From assembly GCA_026260175.1 (NCBI GenBank), contig JAKCWW010000029.1, forward strand, positions 113,384 to 177,383: DNA of 64,000 bases, written 5' to 3'. Position numbers and translations under genes: made by a program. The notes beneath the pieces were generated by a model. It was not told where the DNA came from and made no database searches. It saw nothing but the letters and a program-made list of their open reading frames with translations. The DNA comes from Reticulitermes lucifugus (Eukaryota; Arthropoda; Insecta; Blattodea; Rhinotermitidae). Of the stretch, positions 36,395-49,020 are shown in pieces. Each line of letters begins with the position of its first letter. Position 1 is the stretch's first letter.

Positions 36395-36912
36395 GTTGTG
36401 TTGTACGAGTGTGAAAATTGGTCTCTCGCACTGAGGGAGGAACGTAGGTTGACGGTATTTGAGAATAGTGTGCTAAGGAAGATATTTGGGTTTAAGAGGG
36501 ACGAGGTAACAAGGGAATGGAGAAGACTATATAACGTGGAGCTTTAAGGCCTGTACTCTTCACCACATATTCGTGTGATCTGATCAAGAAAAATGAGATG
36601 GTCTGGGCATGTAGCGCATATGGGACAGAGGAGAGGCGCATTCAGAATTTTGGTGGGGAAACCTGAGGTAAAGAGGCCACCTGGAAGACCTAAGCGCAGA
36701 TGGGGGAATAAGATCAAAATGGATCTGCAAAAAGTGGGATGGGGGGCATGGATTGGATTGATTTGGCTCAGAATAGGAACAGGTTGAGGGCTGTTATAAA
36801 TGCGGTAATTAACCTCCGGGTTCCATAAAATGAGGACAATTTCTTGCCTAGCTGAGGACCTGTTAGCTTCTCAAGAAGGACTCTGCTCCATGGAGTTAGT
36901 TAATAATAAGAT
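36395..36912 (+). pseudogene. LINE 3' end (RT C-terminus and 3' UTR)
   Basis: This is the best LINE copy in the window. The translation has ECENWSLALREERRLTVFEN, then VLRKIFGFKRDEVTREW, a stop, and in the next open stretch (36593-36787) MRWSGHVAHMGQRRGAFRI, then GKPEVKRPPGRPKRRWGNKI and KMDLQKVGWG. The GHV..M and GRP.RRW motifs mark the C-terminal, possibly nucleic-acid-binding, tail of this retrotransposon protein. In-frame stops show it is dead. The 3' UTR 'agctgaggacctgttagctt' and a short gttagtta tail end it near 36912. Confidence 0.8.
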
Positions 36913-38954
36913 TGCATTAATTAATTAATTATGCACTCTTCTAATCACAGGATCGACGCCTGACATCAATATTCTTATAATGTTTTAGTATTTAAAGTCA
37001 ACCCCAATATAAATAGAAATGTCTTTCTTATGTAAATATTTTTAAATGTTGAAGAAAATCTATAGCTTTGTTTTAATCTCTAAATGCAGTTACATTCTTT
37101 CTTCTTACAGAAGAAACTAGTTTACTGCACATAAAAAGGAAATACTCGTAGTTTCCATTACAGCAATTGTAGAATGAAATTCCCTTAAAATTAAAGCCTT
37201 GCACAATGACCTTCTATTAGCTCCCTCAGAATCTTTAGCATAACCATTTAAGGAAGAATACATTTTCCATTAAAGACTGGTTTTCCAAAATGTGTTGTTT
37301 TTTGATGTATTATATAAAATCTAGATATGATTTTCCGTTTTAAAATCGTGTCTGTTGATGAAATAAATAAGACCGAAATCACATAGTACATCGTGACAGA
37401 ACTCATCGCCTGCACTGCTTCAATTGCGGTTCCAAATCCGTTTACGCCCGCTTAAAAACCATCAGAGCGCCTATTAAAATTTCTCTGACCATCCATCAAT
37501 AAGCATGAAACTATAAAATACTTGCAGAGGTTTTTATTTAATTTGATACAGGGGAACTTAACTACAATTTGTCAAGCCATTAAAATTTGCATCTAGATTT
37601 GACAACTTTTATGCCAAATTTTCACAAATGCCTATATGCCTTTGTGGGCGCATATGAAGTGAACCTTCTTAAATATATACCAGGACAAAAAACAAGTTTC
37701 GAATAAAAGTTGTAGAAATTAAACACTTAAAGTCCAGTGGTCATTACAGGTACCGCCTACTGTAACATTATGAAAACTTGCACTCTGTCCACAGCATAGT
37801 GTATGTGTTCCTCATGATTTTCTCAATAAAAAGCGGTTATTTCCCTACAGAGCATTAGCTGGACAGTCTTTGTATTGACGATGGAGTGTTATTTGTGAGT
37901 TAGGAACTGAATTTTTATATGTAATGAATAGTAATTTCTTCCTTCAGTGCAAAATAAATGCTCTGCTGCTCTGAGCTTTGCATTACTTTTCAATACATAT
38001 GTTCACTTTTCAATCATATACGCGAGCGCGCTTCTGTGCGCTCATAAAAGAAGTTACTAAGAGAAGAACAAAGGAACTTTTTCACTTCTTCTCATAGAGG
38101 GCTAAATGCTACATACAGAAGAAAATTTCGCTTATTAAAAGAGTTATGCAGTAGTTAAAAACACATTTTGCAGGCAACACAACTTACTTATACACATTTC
38201 ATGTCTTTCAGAATATTTCCATTGACAGTAACTCAGGTATACCTTTAACAGGCAGCTGGTAAATATATTCTATCTGGTTTCGTATGTTCTTCTATGTAAT
38301 GCCCATATCAAAGGAATATGCAAATATATTGGAACACATCATGTACCTCCTTTTTTATTCAGATCTAGCTTTCAGCTCATTCTGTCTGTGACATTTATTT
38401 AGTTTTTCTCTAGTCTTACTATAAATGTTCCCGGAAGACATCGTAATCTAAATTTTAGGAAATTCAAACTGTCACCAACTATTGCACCGCACCCCCACTT
38501 GCATCAAATTTTGATGACATATCCAACATTTAATAAAAATTTCATCAATCTTACAAGTACATTAAAAGATATACTCCTCACACTACTGCATACATACATT
38601 GTAATTTCCGGTGAAATATTTAATTACCATCTTTAGAAGGATTAGTTTTTAATGATACATTCTATACTCACGCATTAATAGTCTAAATTTTTCTGTCCCG
38701 CATGGTCACAAGTGAAATCGCTTATGTAGTGCAGCGTCAATGGCTAAACGATGACATCATCAAAAGCAAGGTCAGTAAACAACGAGTGAGAAAATCGTGA
38801 AGGTCTTCACACACCGAATGGAATTTCGCTGCTGATAATAAACACTAGCTTAGTTAACTTTATGGCACGTGTAAATGTATTTTCTGTACAATTCCAATGA
38901 CATATTATACACACATGCACACACGAGACTGCAGTAAAGGGGAAAGTTAAGAAC
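36913..38954. other. Unassigned AT-rich DNA
   Basis: No gene or repeat family was recognised. Confidence 0.5.
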
Positions 38955-39195
38955 GTAAATTTGTCCCGTAGGGGTATAGCTCCACTCCTTAACGTCGGGT
39001 CTAGATGGAGGTGAGTGGTCAACCTCACGCCCCGACAGCTTTGCCCCAGCACATAGCCAGGGGACCCATTGAATAGGAGGCTGGTTGAGCCCCAAAATGG
39101 GTCTGGACGTTTTGGAGAAGAGAAAAATCTCTTTCCCCTGCCGCGACTCAAACCCCTGAACGTCCAACCAGTAGCCTAGTCGTTAAAGAACTTCT
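38955..39195 (-). mobile_element. SINE family B, near full length
   Basis: In minus-strand order: a head with 'aacgactaggctactgg', B-box-like 'caggggtttgagtcgc', 'agatttttctcttctccaaaac', 'ctatgtgctggggcaaag', 'gtgaggttgaccactcacct', 'catctagacccgacgttaag' and 'gagctataccccta'. It is one of the best conserved copies. Overlapping 105- and 114-codon minus-strand frames come from the SINE itself and are not host genes. Confidence 0.75.
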
Positions 39196-39261
39196 ATTGC
39201 ACACGTCTACATGCTCTAACAAAGTAAGTCTCACGTCCACTAAATATGGAAAGTACAAAGT

Positions 39262-39450
39262 AAAAAGGTGTCCCTGTCCGGATTATGAGGGTCTATAATT
39301 GAGCAGAAATATAGTTACACTCATTCTTAAACTCGGCACTAAGTGGAGATGAGTGGTCAACTTCACGCCCCGGCCACTTTACGCCCGGGAAAGAACCCCG
39401 GCAGCCATTGAACAACAGAGTCTGTGGGCCCCAGATTCGGTCTGGTTATA
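39262..39450 (-). mobile_element. SINE family B, 5'-truncated
   Basis: It shares 'ctcggcactaagtggagatg' and 'gagtggtcaacttcacgcc' with the neighbouring copy, and 'ggtgtccctgt' at its 3' end. The tRNA-like head is missing. It lies less than 100 bases from the copy at 38955 in the same orientation, but the two differ enough to be separate insertions. Confidence 0.65.
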
Positions 39451-42400
39451 ATGACGCAAAGATAGAAGAAATTCATATTATAAAAAAAACTTCATTTGAA
39501 GAAATTATTATAAACTAACTACGTGCCCGTTATATGCTGGGCCGCCATAGTATATTCATTTATTACGACTTTTGAAGTCTTCAAACTCATTTTGCATCAT
39601 TTTCAGAGGAAAATGTAATGTGCCTTTAACGTGTTACTAAACCACAGGCTATAGAACTGTCTGTTAATCTTAGCATCACGAGTTGCTCTTGCTATCATTC
39701 TCGTCCAACAATTCAGTCGACAATAATAATGCGACTATTTTTAAAGCACTTTTCAAACAGAAGACATAATTCAAATAATTTTTTAGCAACTACAATACGA
39801 GTATTTATAGTCTGCCTTTAAATTTATGTCAGCATTGCTTGACGGACTGATATAATATTCATGGTATATTAATCGGCCCCTTGCATCTTTTCTTTATTCT
39901 TAGAGCAAATCTTACGTTAAATTCACCCATTGGAATGCTTCCCGCTGATTATACTATGTTGCATTATGTGCCCATGCTCAAATATTTCTTCAGCCTGAAC
40001 TCATACCTCACAGACAACTCAGTCGATGCTCAACCATTTCTTCGTCCTCATGTTGTACCTCACAGAGAAAATGGGATAATAGTAAAAGTGACAACCGCTA
40101 TAACACTCAGGTCACTCATATTTCGATGGGGCAGGAACTCCGTGGCCTGACCCTTTTCCCGCCTACCGACTTTTATTATATTAACCGCAGCATATCTCAC
40201 AATCATCCTAAAACCACTGCCACAATTTCAAGCTCGCTTCTACCTGTATTTTCTGACTTGTTAGGCTGCCACAGACAAATAGACAGGCAGGCAGACAGAC
40301 AGGCACAGACAAAGACAGTGACACCTTCTTTCATTATACAGATACCCTCATAATAACTTGGTAAAAGGATTAGCTTGCTACACCCTTAATAATAAAGTAG
40401 AATATTTGAATCCATGTCGTGATTTATAAAGTCTTGGAAAGAAAAGATAAAAGTTGGTAAACAGCCATAGTCTAGCCTATATATTCATAAAACTATAAAA
40501 ATACCTAATAATTAATTTAATTGTGTAATTTTATTGCGAGAATGAAACCGGGCCAGCAAAGTTAACAGTCGATATCAGGCCTGTTACTACAAAATATCTC
40601 ATCTCACATATGGGTAACAAATCCCGTATTTGAGCCTTGGAATATACGAAGCCTGTAGAGTGCAGAGAAGCGACAAGGTCAACTGAAAGAACACATGAAG
40701 AGATCATTTACATACTGGTGTCTGGTGCATATAAAACAAGCATAGTCGCCGTGGTGACAAGTTGATCTGTAGTTATATCCATGCAACAGAGCTCCTATAT
40801 GTTAAAACAATGTTTAATTATTAATAAACCCAAGAAAGTCTCCAACTTCTGACATAACGGGTCATTCTTGGCTTGCTAGTGGAAAATTTTATGACGTACC
40901 TGAGACCTAAGGCATGAGGATGAGAAAGTTCTTACAGCTTTTTAATAACTCAATTGTTCCTATGTTACAGAAATAAATTCAGACTGCCGTTACGTTTCTG
41001 TCCTTTGTCAAATATCACCGAAAGAGATTATACACACAAAAATTACAGTTGATAGAACTGCATATAATTTCTACTTTCTGCCTGAATGGCATCGATTCAA
41101 GAAGCTGACAGACTTATCATTTCACCTTATAAAACGAAGCAAGCATGAACCAAGTTAATTTCTACTACTTTCTAAAGATGACACTCAGAAAGCTTTCTTG
41201 TTCACCAGCTTGTCAACACCTCATTGCTGCACACATAAAGTCAGTACTATACATTATGAAACCATAGAACACCACACTCTATGAAGTTCACTTTACTCTC
41301 TTATTTTTTGTATTGCAAGCAATGACTTTTCACATTCCATATATGTTTTGTTACCGCGGTGACTGTGCAGTTTACAGTAACAAGCGGCAAAACTCTTATT
41401 GACTTGAGATTTGTAATGAATAACTTTGACTAGAAAGACCGCCATGAACTGACGGACGATTACAAAAAAATGTGAAATTTCTAATAAATTTAAGGTTTCT
41501 ATTGATCCTGAAATTTTGATTGGAGGCAACTATTACATTATGGGTTACGATGTGACAATTTATTCTTATGAAAAGATAAATGTTAATGCTTCTCTTACGT
41601 ATGTTTACTTAGTGGTTATAGACCCCTATTCTTTTGGATATAGGATAATAGTTATTAAAGTGGTAAAAGTGTTGTTAAGTTATAGCGATCTGTCATTACA
41701 TTTGAAGCTGAGAAAATACACAAAAGATAAAATTGCTGATTCCTTCTGATCATTAATTACGATGTCCTTCAAGCACTTTACAGAACCGTTTCAAATTCAC
41801 GATGTTCCGATTAAATTTTCATGTTCATCATATTACACTATCAGTAATGAAACATTGAACTCCGAACAGAAATCAAAAGCCCACTTTCCTGTGGCATAGA
41901 CCTTAGGTCTACATCTTCATTAGCATAATATCAGTAGTTGTACTACCCTAATTATGAATTCAGTAGGCTCCTAAAAATGTTCATAAATTTCTACCAGCTT
42001 TTATGACTTTACATCTCAGAAGACAGTATTCCTCTTAATATTTAAATACATTACGCTCGAGAACATTACTTTCAGAAAAAGACAACCTGAGAAAGTTTTT
42101 TTAGGTTTAGTTCAGACCATTGAAACACGATACTTAGATGAAAGAGGCAGTCTTGAGATCGAAATACGATTATTGTAAACCAAGAACAAAGAGAATTTAT
42201 ATTACCGTAAAATGTTAGAGACAAAGATCCGTTCTTCAGCGCAGCCCCAGACATGTCGTCAATTGTCTCGCCGAGATATTAACTAATTCGGGCAATGGAC
42301 ATGACCTAGTAAGTGATCACGACAGATGTCTTGTAATCAACAAGAACACACTGTACGAAGTAAATGGATTCACTACGCTAAGAGTGCTTTATTCGGTGAA

Positions 42401-43654
42401 GGTTTCCACATAGTGCACATGTCGTAAGGTAAAAAATATATTTACTTCAGGTTCCAACAAAAAACGCAATATGTTAACCTTATTTGAAGTAGATTAAATC
42501 GCAAATAATTTACAGATTCTGTAGTGGGAGAAATCAGAAATGCTTAAAAAATTTCGGTCGGGAAAACACAATGCATAAAACTAGGATAAATATTAAAATG
42601 GAGCTTGAAAAACTAAAGTGTGGGGAAAAATTTTCACCTCTAACTTATTTGTTTGAAGACCCTAGTGTGGCTTATATTGTTATAAACTTACCTAGATAAC
42701 TTGCTTTCCTAGAATGGCGATTATTGCACTGACTTTCACAACTTTTATGCACCTTACTTCGATGTCTTTCGTCACATATATGTTTCTTATATATGGAGGA
42801 TCTTTCCTCTATTTAAATAACAGGAAAGTTCGGTAATCCCTTTCAAAATCACAAATTTTGACAGGTTAAAAGTGAGATGTAGGTAATAGGTTTGAAAACA
42901 CAGACATCCAATTTCACAGTTTCATGCACATCGCTTGAAAAGTGGTTCAGAATTCTGTAAATGTTTATTTTGTAAATCAATAATATGATTCGCTTTGTAA
43001 TAAGAAACACTCACTGCCTAAAACCTGCACACGACCGATTACCGGATCCTTTACTCTCTTATGTACAAAACCCCTATTGCAATTTTGGATAGCCAGCAGT
43101 GTTTATAACTCAAAGACATTACATATATTCTTGCGTAATAAACCGCTGTCTTGCAGGTGAAGTACAAACCGCAATGAAATGCCCTTTCTTCTTTAGGCCT
43201 ACTTAAAAATAAATGAACATATATATATATGCATTATATTCATTAAACTTAGGGCTATTGAATCATGTAAATAAAGAGACAATCATACTTAACATCACGG
43301 TAATTGAAACCGCACTGTTAGTTGCTGAACATACCAAGTAATATAATTACTAGCAAACTGTTACCTGAAGCGTCACTGGTAGATGTAGTACGCTATCAGC
43401 ACAAAAGAGGAAGTGTACATAACACACACTGGCTGTCAACTGGTTAGATGCAATGACAGCTAATGTTATGTATTTTTCCGTATGAATTTTCCGTGTTTCT
43501 TCTCACTTGCACGGTGATTATAACAAGAAAAACGTACAATGTGTTCGTGGTTTGCATTTTGTTCTTCATGCAGAAGTTAAGTACAGGTTGACTTTAAAAC
43601 AGATCACAGGGTCATATCGTGAAATATCAGATAACACACTTACACTACAGCCAG
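39451..43654. other. Unassigned DNA
   Basis: No gene is supported in 4.2 kb. It contains an imperfect (CAGA)n tract at about 40276-40320 and short (TA)n near 43215. Frames at 39881-40353 and 41516-41749 have no family signature. Confidence 0.5.
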
Positions 43655-43910
43655 CAATCTGCCAACGGCCGTACAATGTTCAGTCTGTTAGTCGTTCACC
43701 TCTTATCGAAGTCCGGGTTCGATCCCAGGCCAGTCTATTTGAAATTTATGTTTGAGAGAGTAACATTGGGGTAGCTTTCTTCCATGACATTGGTTTTCCC
43801 TTGTCAGTATCATTATACCAATTTCCACAATCATATTCATTCACCTATCATCATGGCTAAATAATCTTAGCGACACAGAGCGTCTTTAAATAAAACACTT
43901 CTCGGAATGT
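43655..43910 (+). mobile_element. SINE family D, near full length
   Basis: The head has a clear B box, 'gggttcgatcccagg', near 43717 and an A-box-like 'gtacaatgttcagtctgttag'. The body has 'gacattggttttcccttgtc', 'ccacaatcatattcattcac' and 'atcatggctaaataatctta', ending 'gagcgtctttaaataaaac'. It is the reference copy for family D here. Copies at 14772 and 20005 are older. Confidence 0.65.
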
Positions 43911-45636
43911 GAAAATAATTTATTTTGCACAAATTAACTATTCTGGCCGCTGCATGTCTCTGCTCGTGTCCTATTGCCATCAATTCCCCAATTTTCATTG
44001 TATCAGTTGTATGTGGGTCTAACGGCGTATCAGTATCCACGACTACACGCGGTATCCTTTGTGTCGAAGTCCCTTCGTATGGAACATAATCCAACATGAC
44101 CTATTCTGATTGAAAACGGGGATCACTTTTCCTGAACACGATCCGATACGCCCTACACCTATGTGCAAGATTACATTAGACATTATTTAACGTTTGAACT
44201 AGTCTTGGATGTTTGTAGTAGCTAAGAGCATGACCCTAAGCTGATTGGATTCACTTTCCAATTATTTTTCATTCTTAAGATCCGATATGCCATTGGATTT
44301 TGTTACTTTTTTGAAGGTCTATCTGATGAAGTAACCTCTCCTTACACAATTACATAGTTTGCAAGTACTCAGTCTCATATAGGAAATTCTTTAATTCGGT
44401 GGTTTCAAAGTGTGTTTCACGGAACCCTGATGTTCCCCGCACGATTTGTGGGGTTGCGGCAAACACTTTTCCTTGTAAAGAAAATGAAAAAAATAATTCT
44501 GAAAATTTTTAATTGCTTTTTTAATTTTGTCCATATTATTCATAACTAGCACTGGATTTATTTTCAGCTTAAATCACTAAAAGGCTGAAGTCTGATTTTC
44601 TTAAATACGATAAAGTATTTTACTTTTTAAATTAAGGTTTGTTTTAAAATAATTTATGTCATTTTTACTTTACTTCAGAGGAGCTGGGTGAAAAATCGGA
44701 TTTAGCCACTAGGGTTCCCAAGAAATTAGTAGTGTGAAGAATACTGTTATAGCTATTCACTTAACCATTACAGGACTGTAATAATTAAAAGTAATTAAAA
44801 ATATGAAAAAAAATTTGACTCAATATTAGTCGTATATTCGACTCCCATTATTTCGTAATTCTGGACTTAAGCCAAATATTGTCCCCGCAGGAGCAAACAA
44901 ATATCAGGGAGATTTAATGTTTTGACCGCAAATTTACACGCTGATTTCTAACTCAGTATCCGTTTATTACCTTAACATCTTCTGATGAGGAAGTCTTCCA
45001 AGGCCAGTAACAGCATTAGAGTGGCAAGAGTCGTTACTTAGCTGTTAGTTTCAAAATCTTGGTCGGATGCTCTTCTTGAAATTTTCAGGGAACACATACA
45101 CTGAAAATCAGAAACAGAAAAATTACCATAACTAAATTCATCGTAAAAATAAAGCAATGAGCAAGGACAATACTTAACATCAATCTTTAGATTGTTTTTG
45201 AAGCAAGGAGAGGGGGGACAGTCTTAAACAGTAATTACTGCACCGTTTCCAATTTTCTAAGCGTCACAATAATATTTGCATGATAACAACTGTAATGCCT
45301 CAGGAATATAAGTTTATATAGGCCTATAATACGGGAGGGTTTACTGATTTTTATGTGTGTTACCAGACCATGTATATATACATAATGTGTGTACCACACA
45401 GCTCTAACTTGCACATGCTAACACAGTTGACAGCTCTGTGCTCTAAACTGCACTGAATTACAAAAGTGTTTCTAAATATTCCTGTTAAAATTTTCGTATT
45501 CTTGCAGGAAGGTACTTGATTTGTGGGCTTAAAATCTGTTTCTTCCATCCACAAATCACTATGTTTCGAAACTGCACATTCAACGGCAATTTCAAATACT
45601 TTCAGAACTAATTAAAAAATGTTCCTCCACTTCCCA
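43911..45636. other. Unassigned DNA
   Basis: No gene was recognised. 44395-44470 ('cacggaaccctgatgttccc' with a nearby complementary turn) resembles the end of a DNA-transposon-derived repeat, but I could not find its partner. Confidence 0.45.
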
Positions 45637-45790
45637 TGCCACAGAATGAGGCTGCCTTGAAGGTCCACAGATTGAATCTCGACACCCTTTGTGACTTTTT
45701 CATCAGATAAGTGTTTATGGCAACGCACGTTAGATTAGTGCAGCTGTGGCGCTGCAGAATTTGTACTCAGTGGACCGGGTTCGAATTTGT
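45637..45790 (+). mobile_element. tRNA-like SINE scraps
   Basis: Two tRNA-like pieces lie about 100 bases apart: 'ggtccacagattgaatctcg' near 45672 and 'gaccgggttcgaatttg' near 45774, the latter a good B box preceded by 'gtgcagctgtggcgctg'. No body of a recognised family follows either. Confidence 0.4.
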
Positions 45791-46799
45791 GCTAAGCTAT
45801 CGGCTGCACTGACATAATTCCATGTAATTTTAAACTGAATTCTTCCTCTAATCACATAACTGAATGGTATTTTTACAGTAGACTAAAATATCGTCCTTAA
45901 TACTCTATCAGTTAAGCATGAAATAATATAATCAGCTATATTCTTCAGCATCTCATTTTTATAAATATCAGAGTTACGCAAAAATTCATCTCCAATTCAG
46001 GGGCCATGTCTGTCAGCAATGGCTAACCTCCCAAGAAATTCCCTATTATTTGAGCTCCGTATTAAATAACATACAGTAACATTACTGAGAGCATTAGATC
46101 GAGAGAGTCGAATAAATACATCTTATGCTTCGGAAAATAGAGTACTGCCCTGCTCTGATGTCAGCAGAATCTCCTGCATCCGAGCTGTAATTGATAAAAC
46201 GTTTCTCTTAGCAAGTGTCGTAGTGAATGGGCCCAGCAGCTACTGGCATTACAGCACATCCTCCGGCGCACCGCCACTGCCACTGCGGCAGTCCGTTCAC
46301 GGGTCTTCTCATCGTTCCTCCGCAAGACTACACAATCGTATATACCCATGACGTTGTAGTTCTACCTGTAATGAATAAATTAATATTTGATTATCTGGAT
46401 CTCGATAAATCCAGGTAAAAATTCGTTTGTGAGAAATCGGCTGCGAGAAATATTTTGAATCATTCATAATAACGGATTGTGGCTTGTACATAACATAGCG
46501 CAAGATGTCTACAGTGCTGTGTTCGGGTTGCACTCTGCGCGTGTCTGGTATTATTTTGGAAGTGGAAACAGTAAAATTTTAAGTTGTCAGTTGCAGGGCA
46601 CACTTTCGGGAATATTTAGGCTGCCGATAATCACGTTTCACCGAAAACTAATTCATGATTTCTTAGAAACGCAAAAAAAAAGTGAAACGTCTGGGTAAAG
46701 ATTTTTATTACAGACATGCTGTTTTTTGCTTAAGAACTAAATTCAGTATTCTCAAGTCTTGGAATCTGCTATTCCTTATGTGTTATAAGCTATTCCTTA
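45791..46799. other. Unassigned DNA
   Basis: Nothing recognised. Opposed frames at 46161-46349 and 46227-46418 overlap a modestly GC-rich patch and are mutual shadows. Confidence 0.5.
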
Positions 46800-47015
46800 T
46801 GTGTTAGTTGTGCACACTGAGGAGTAATGGTTCGTTTCTCGACAGAGGAAAAAACTGCCTCCTCTCCAAAGCCTCCAGACCGGCTGTGACTCGCACCCAA
46901 CTTCCTTTTCAATGCGTAACGGATGCTCTTTCCCCTGGGGTAAAGTGGTCGAAGCATAAAGCTAACCACACCTATACATCCACTGCCTCTATGGTTTCAT
47001 GGCTTATATAATGAG
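46800..47015 (+). mobile_element. SINE family B, diverged
   Basis: The head has B-box-like 'aatggttcgtttctc'. The body has 'aaaactgcctcctctccaaagc', 'cagaccggctgtgac', 'tcccctggggtaaagtgg' and a 3' part 'cctatacatccactgcctc' where other copies have 'cacctccatctagtgccgag'. Old copy. Confidence 0.55.
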
Positions 47016-47635
47016 AATTTTACACTGCACCGTATGAGTAATTTCGAATTCAAATATTTATCGTAATCTGTACTCTGTACAAACGAAAATGTTCACATTT
47101 CAAAACGTTTCTTGTGCCTTTGCAAGAAGGAGAACTCATTCACAAAGACAGTACGTTTGTAAGGGGCGTGAGATTGAAAGGGTTGAGACACTTATAATAA
47201 ATTACATCTAGACTTTGTTTATTATTAAAAGAGACGTTCATATTTACGTAGCTGCAACCTATCTAGAAGAAACCTGCCCACTCCAAAAGCATTCTGTTTA
47301 AATGTGCATGACACATCTGAGGGCTCCCAGGAAGCCTCAGAGAAACATGTCCCTCATCCCCAAGGCAGGTGACTTAGAGTTATATTCTGTGCGTCGTGTG
47401 TAGTTAATTGCTACACTGAAGCCATATCTAATGACGCAATTTAAAAAGTAAAAGGAGTCACACGCTGAATTCAGTTTTGAAGGATTCTGACGATAGAATA
47501 TGAAAAGAGACTCGAATAGTGTACTGGACATCCTCCATCGTCTTACACGTAGATTTATTGCACCACTGATTTCTTTGACAGAGACCAGCTCTTTCTGATG
47601 GACCCACCAGATCAGGATTTCTCTCTTTCAAGTCT
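47016..47635. other. Unassigned DNA
   Basis: No gene or repeat was recognised. Confidence 0.5.
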
Positions 47636-47680
47636 ATCTGAAGACGAAAACAGATGCAGTTTTCGGAACGTTGTGGCTAC
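47636..47680 (+). ncRNA. Structured motif CTGAAGACG-hairpin-CGGAACGTT
   Basis: CTGAAGA (47638-47644), then a perfect seven-pair stem CGAAAAC/GTTTTCG (47645-47651 and 47659-47665) with a seven-base loop, then GAACGTTG. This is the hammerhead order of parts with GAAC in place of GAAA. The same ends with a different compatible stem occur at 18005. It sits about 60 bases left of a foldback that carries ordinary hammerhead-like cores. Confidence 0.4.
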
Positions 47681-47740
47681 AAAGCCTAAAAAAATAAACT
47701 GTCAATCATAATAAAAATGTTTATTTTTTAGAGATTACTG

Positions 47741-47780
47741 TGTTTTACATGTTTCGGCCAAATTGGCCATCTTCAGGTAA
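47741..47780 (-). ncRNA. Hammerhead-ribozyme-like core (left arm)
   Basis: The minus strand reads CTGAAGA, one U, stem GGCC/GGCC with a five-base loop, GAAAC, then the palindromic ACATGT followed by A. The catalytic strings CUGANGA and GAAA are intact and a UA cleavage dinucleotide is in place. Helix I is weak. Confidence 0.5.
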
Positions 47781-48031
47781 TACAGCTGTGTACGGAATAC
47801 GTGGGAGGAAATTATCGACATAAATTATTATAAAAAGAAATTATATTTCATTTTTTAGATAAACTGTAGTAGGAAGGAAGGTTATGTTATATAAATACCT
47901 CCCACTCAGGATTTATTTCTATAACATAATCTTGCTTCTTACTACATTTTATCTAAAATAATGAAATATAATTTCTTTCTATAATACTTTATGTTGATAA
48001 TTTCCTCCCACGTATTCCGTACACAGTTGTT

Positions 48032-48073
48032 TTACCTGACGATGGTCACGTGGGCCGAAACTTATTTTAAAAC
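48032..48073 (+). ncRNA. Hammerhead-ribozyme-like core (right arm)
   Basis: CTGACGA (48036-48042), one U, GGTC pairing with GGCC (one wobble), then GAAAC (48057-48061). It matches the left-arm core, but helix III and the cleavage site are degraded ('ttattttaaaac'). Confidence 0.4.
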
Positions 48074-48090
48074 ACACTAAACGTTGTAAA

Positions 48091-48962
48091 AACTTATATC
48101 TTACTTATCTAACTTCAACTTTACAACTAGTCTATTTGTATATTTTGGGGAGTTTGTTATGTGGTAATTATAATCACGCATGTCTTAAGTTAACGTGTGC
48201 ATTCGTGCGTGCGTTTGCAGGCCAGTTATTTCTTACTGCTGCACTTCGTTGAAAAGTGCAAACAGCTAAAAACCACAAGGTGTTACATGAGATAATTAAG
48301 GAAGCCGTTAATCTTAAATTGAGTTACTGTTACTGCAATCTCAGTCTCCTTGCAACTTGTTTTTCCAAAAGATCCTAAATTTTACTCATTATTTATACTT
48401 ATAGAAATCAGTACCGTACTTCAAGTACTGCTCAATCCGTAATAGAAAAAATACTTTCCACTCTTCTCCACCAATTCTGCAAGGGCAAGACATTTTTCTC
48501 TTCTCCATTGCATCAAGACCAACCTTGACATTCACCAAACTTGCTGTCGAATAAGTACCGGAGACTCACTCGGAGGAGTGAGGCTGATCTCCCACTTCCA
48601 CATAGAGATGAGGTTAAAAATGTGTGAAACAGTATTTCGAAACCCCCCCCCCTACGCCTTCGTGGCTTGGCGTTTAATTAAGCACAGAGGCAACTTCGCT
48701 TTTACCGTAAACTTTACGCACGCAGCATTCGATATAATCCCCTTTAGCGAAGCAAAAGGCTGCATGCTGAGAAACAGAGTTTTGGAATCCGCTAGCAAGT
48801 AACATTTTATATTATGTTAGTAACAAGATATATTTAAAAGTAGACCTAAATTACGATTCAATACACTAAACCCTCAAATTAAATAAATTTCTGTTTAAAG
48901 GACTAAATAAATAAAGCACGCTGTCCGCTGGGGCCGACATTTCTGCGGACTATGTGTCATGT
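48091..48962. other. Unassigned DNA with dispersed repeat piece
   Basis: 48643-48690 (a poly-C run, then 'tacgccttcgtggcttggcg') matches the hairpin arm at 2659-2680. Otherwise nothing is recognised. Confidence 0.45.
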
Positions 48963-49020
48963 GAGATGTGTTCAAAAATCACCAACCAATGCACATAAAC
49001 CTTTCAATAGTTCCCAAAAT

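Larger units (their letters stand above)
47730..48090. repeat. Foldback element with hammerhead-like arms
   Basis: A long imperfect inverted repeat. The left arm (about 47735-47898) and right arm (about 47920-48085) share 'gtacggaatacgtgggagga', 'aagaaattatatttca' and 'tagataaa.tgtagtaag' in inverted order around a spacer of about 20 bases. Each arm carries a hammerhead-like core near its outer end. No open frame is inside. It is probably a non-coding retroelement or an inverted pair of element ends. Confidence 0.75.

Noticed and set aside
38807-39167. Minus-strand frames of 105 and 114 codons
   Set aside because: They are translations of a family B SINE and its flank in two frames. Similar peptides arise from the copies at 28015 and 54279.
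44393-44470. DNA transposon terminal repeat (hAT-like)
   Set aside because: The text is suggestive, but no inverted partner or target duplication could be found.
44980-45012. CTGATGA with a nearby GGAAG/CTTCC hairpin as a hammerhead
   Set aside because: No GAAA follows the stem, so the catalytic core is incomplete.
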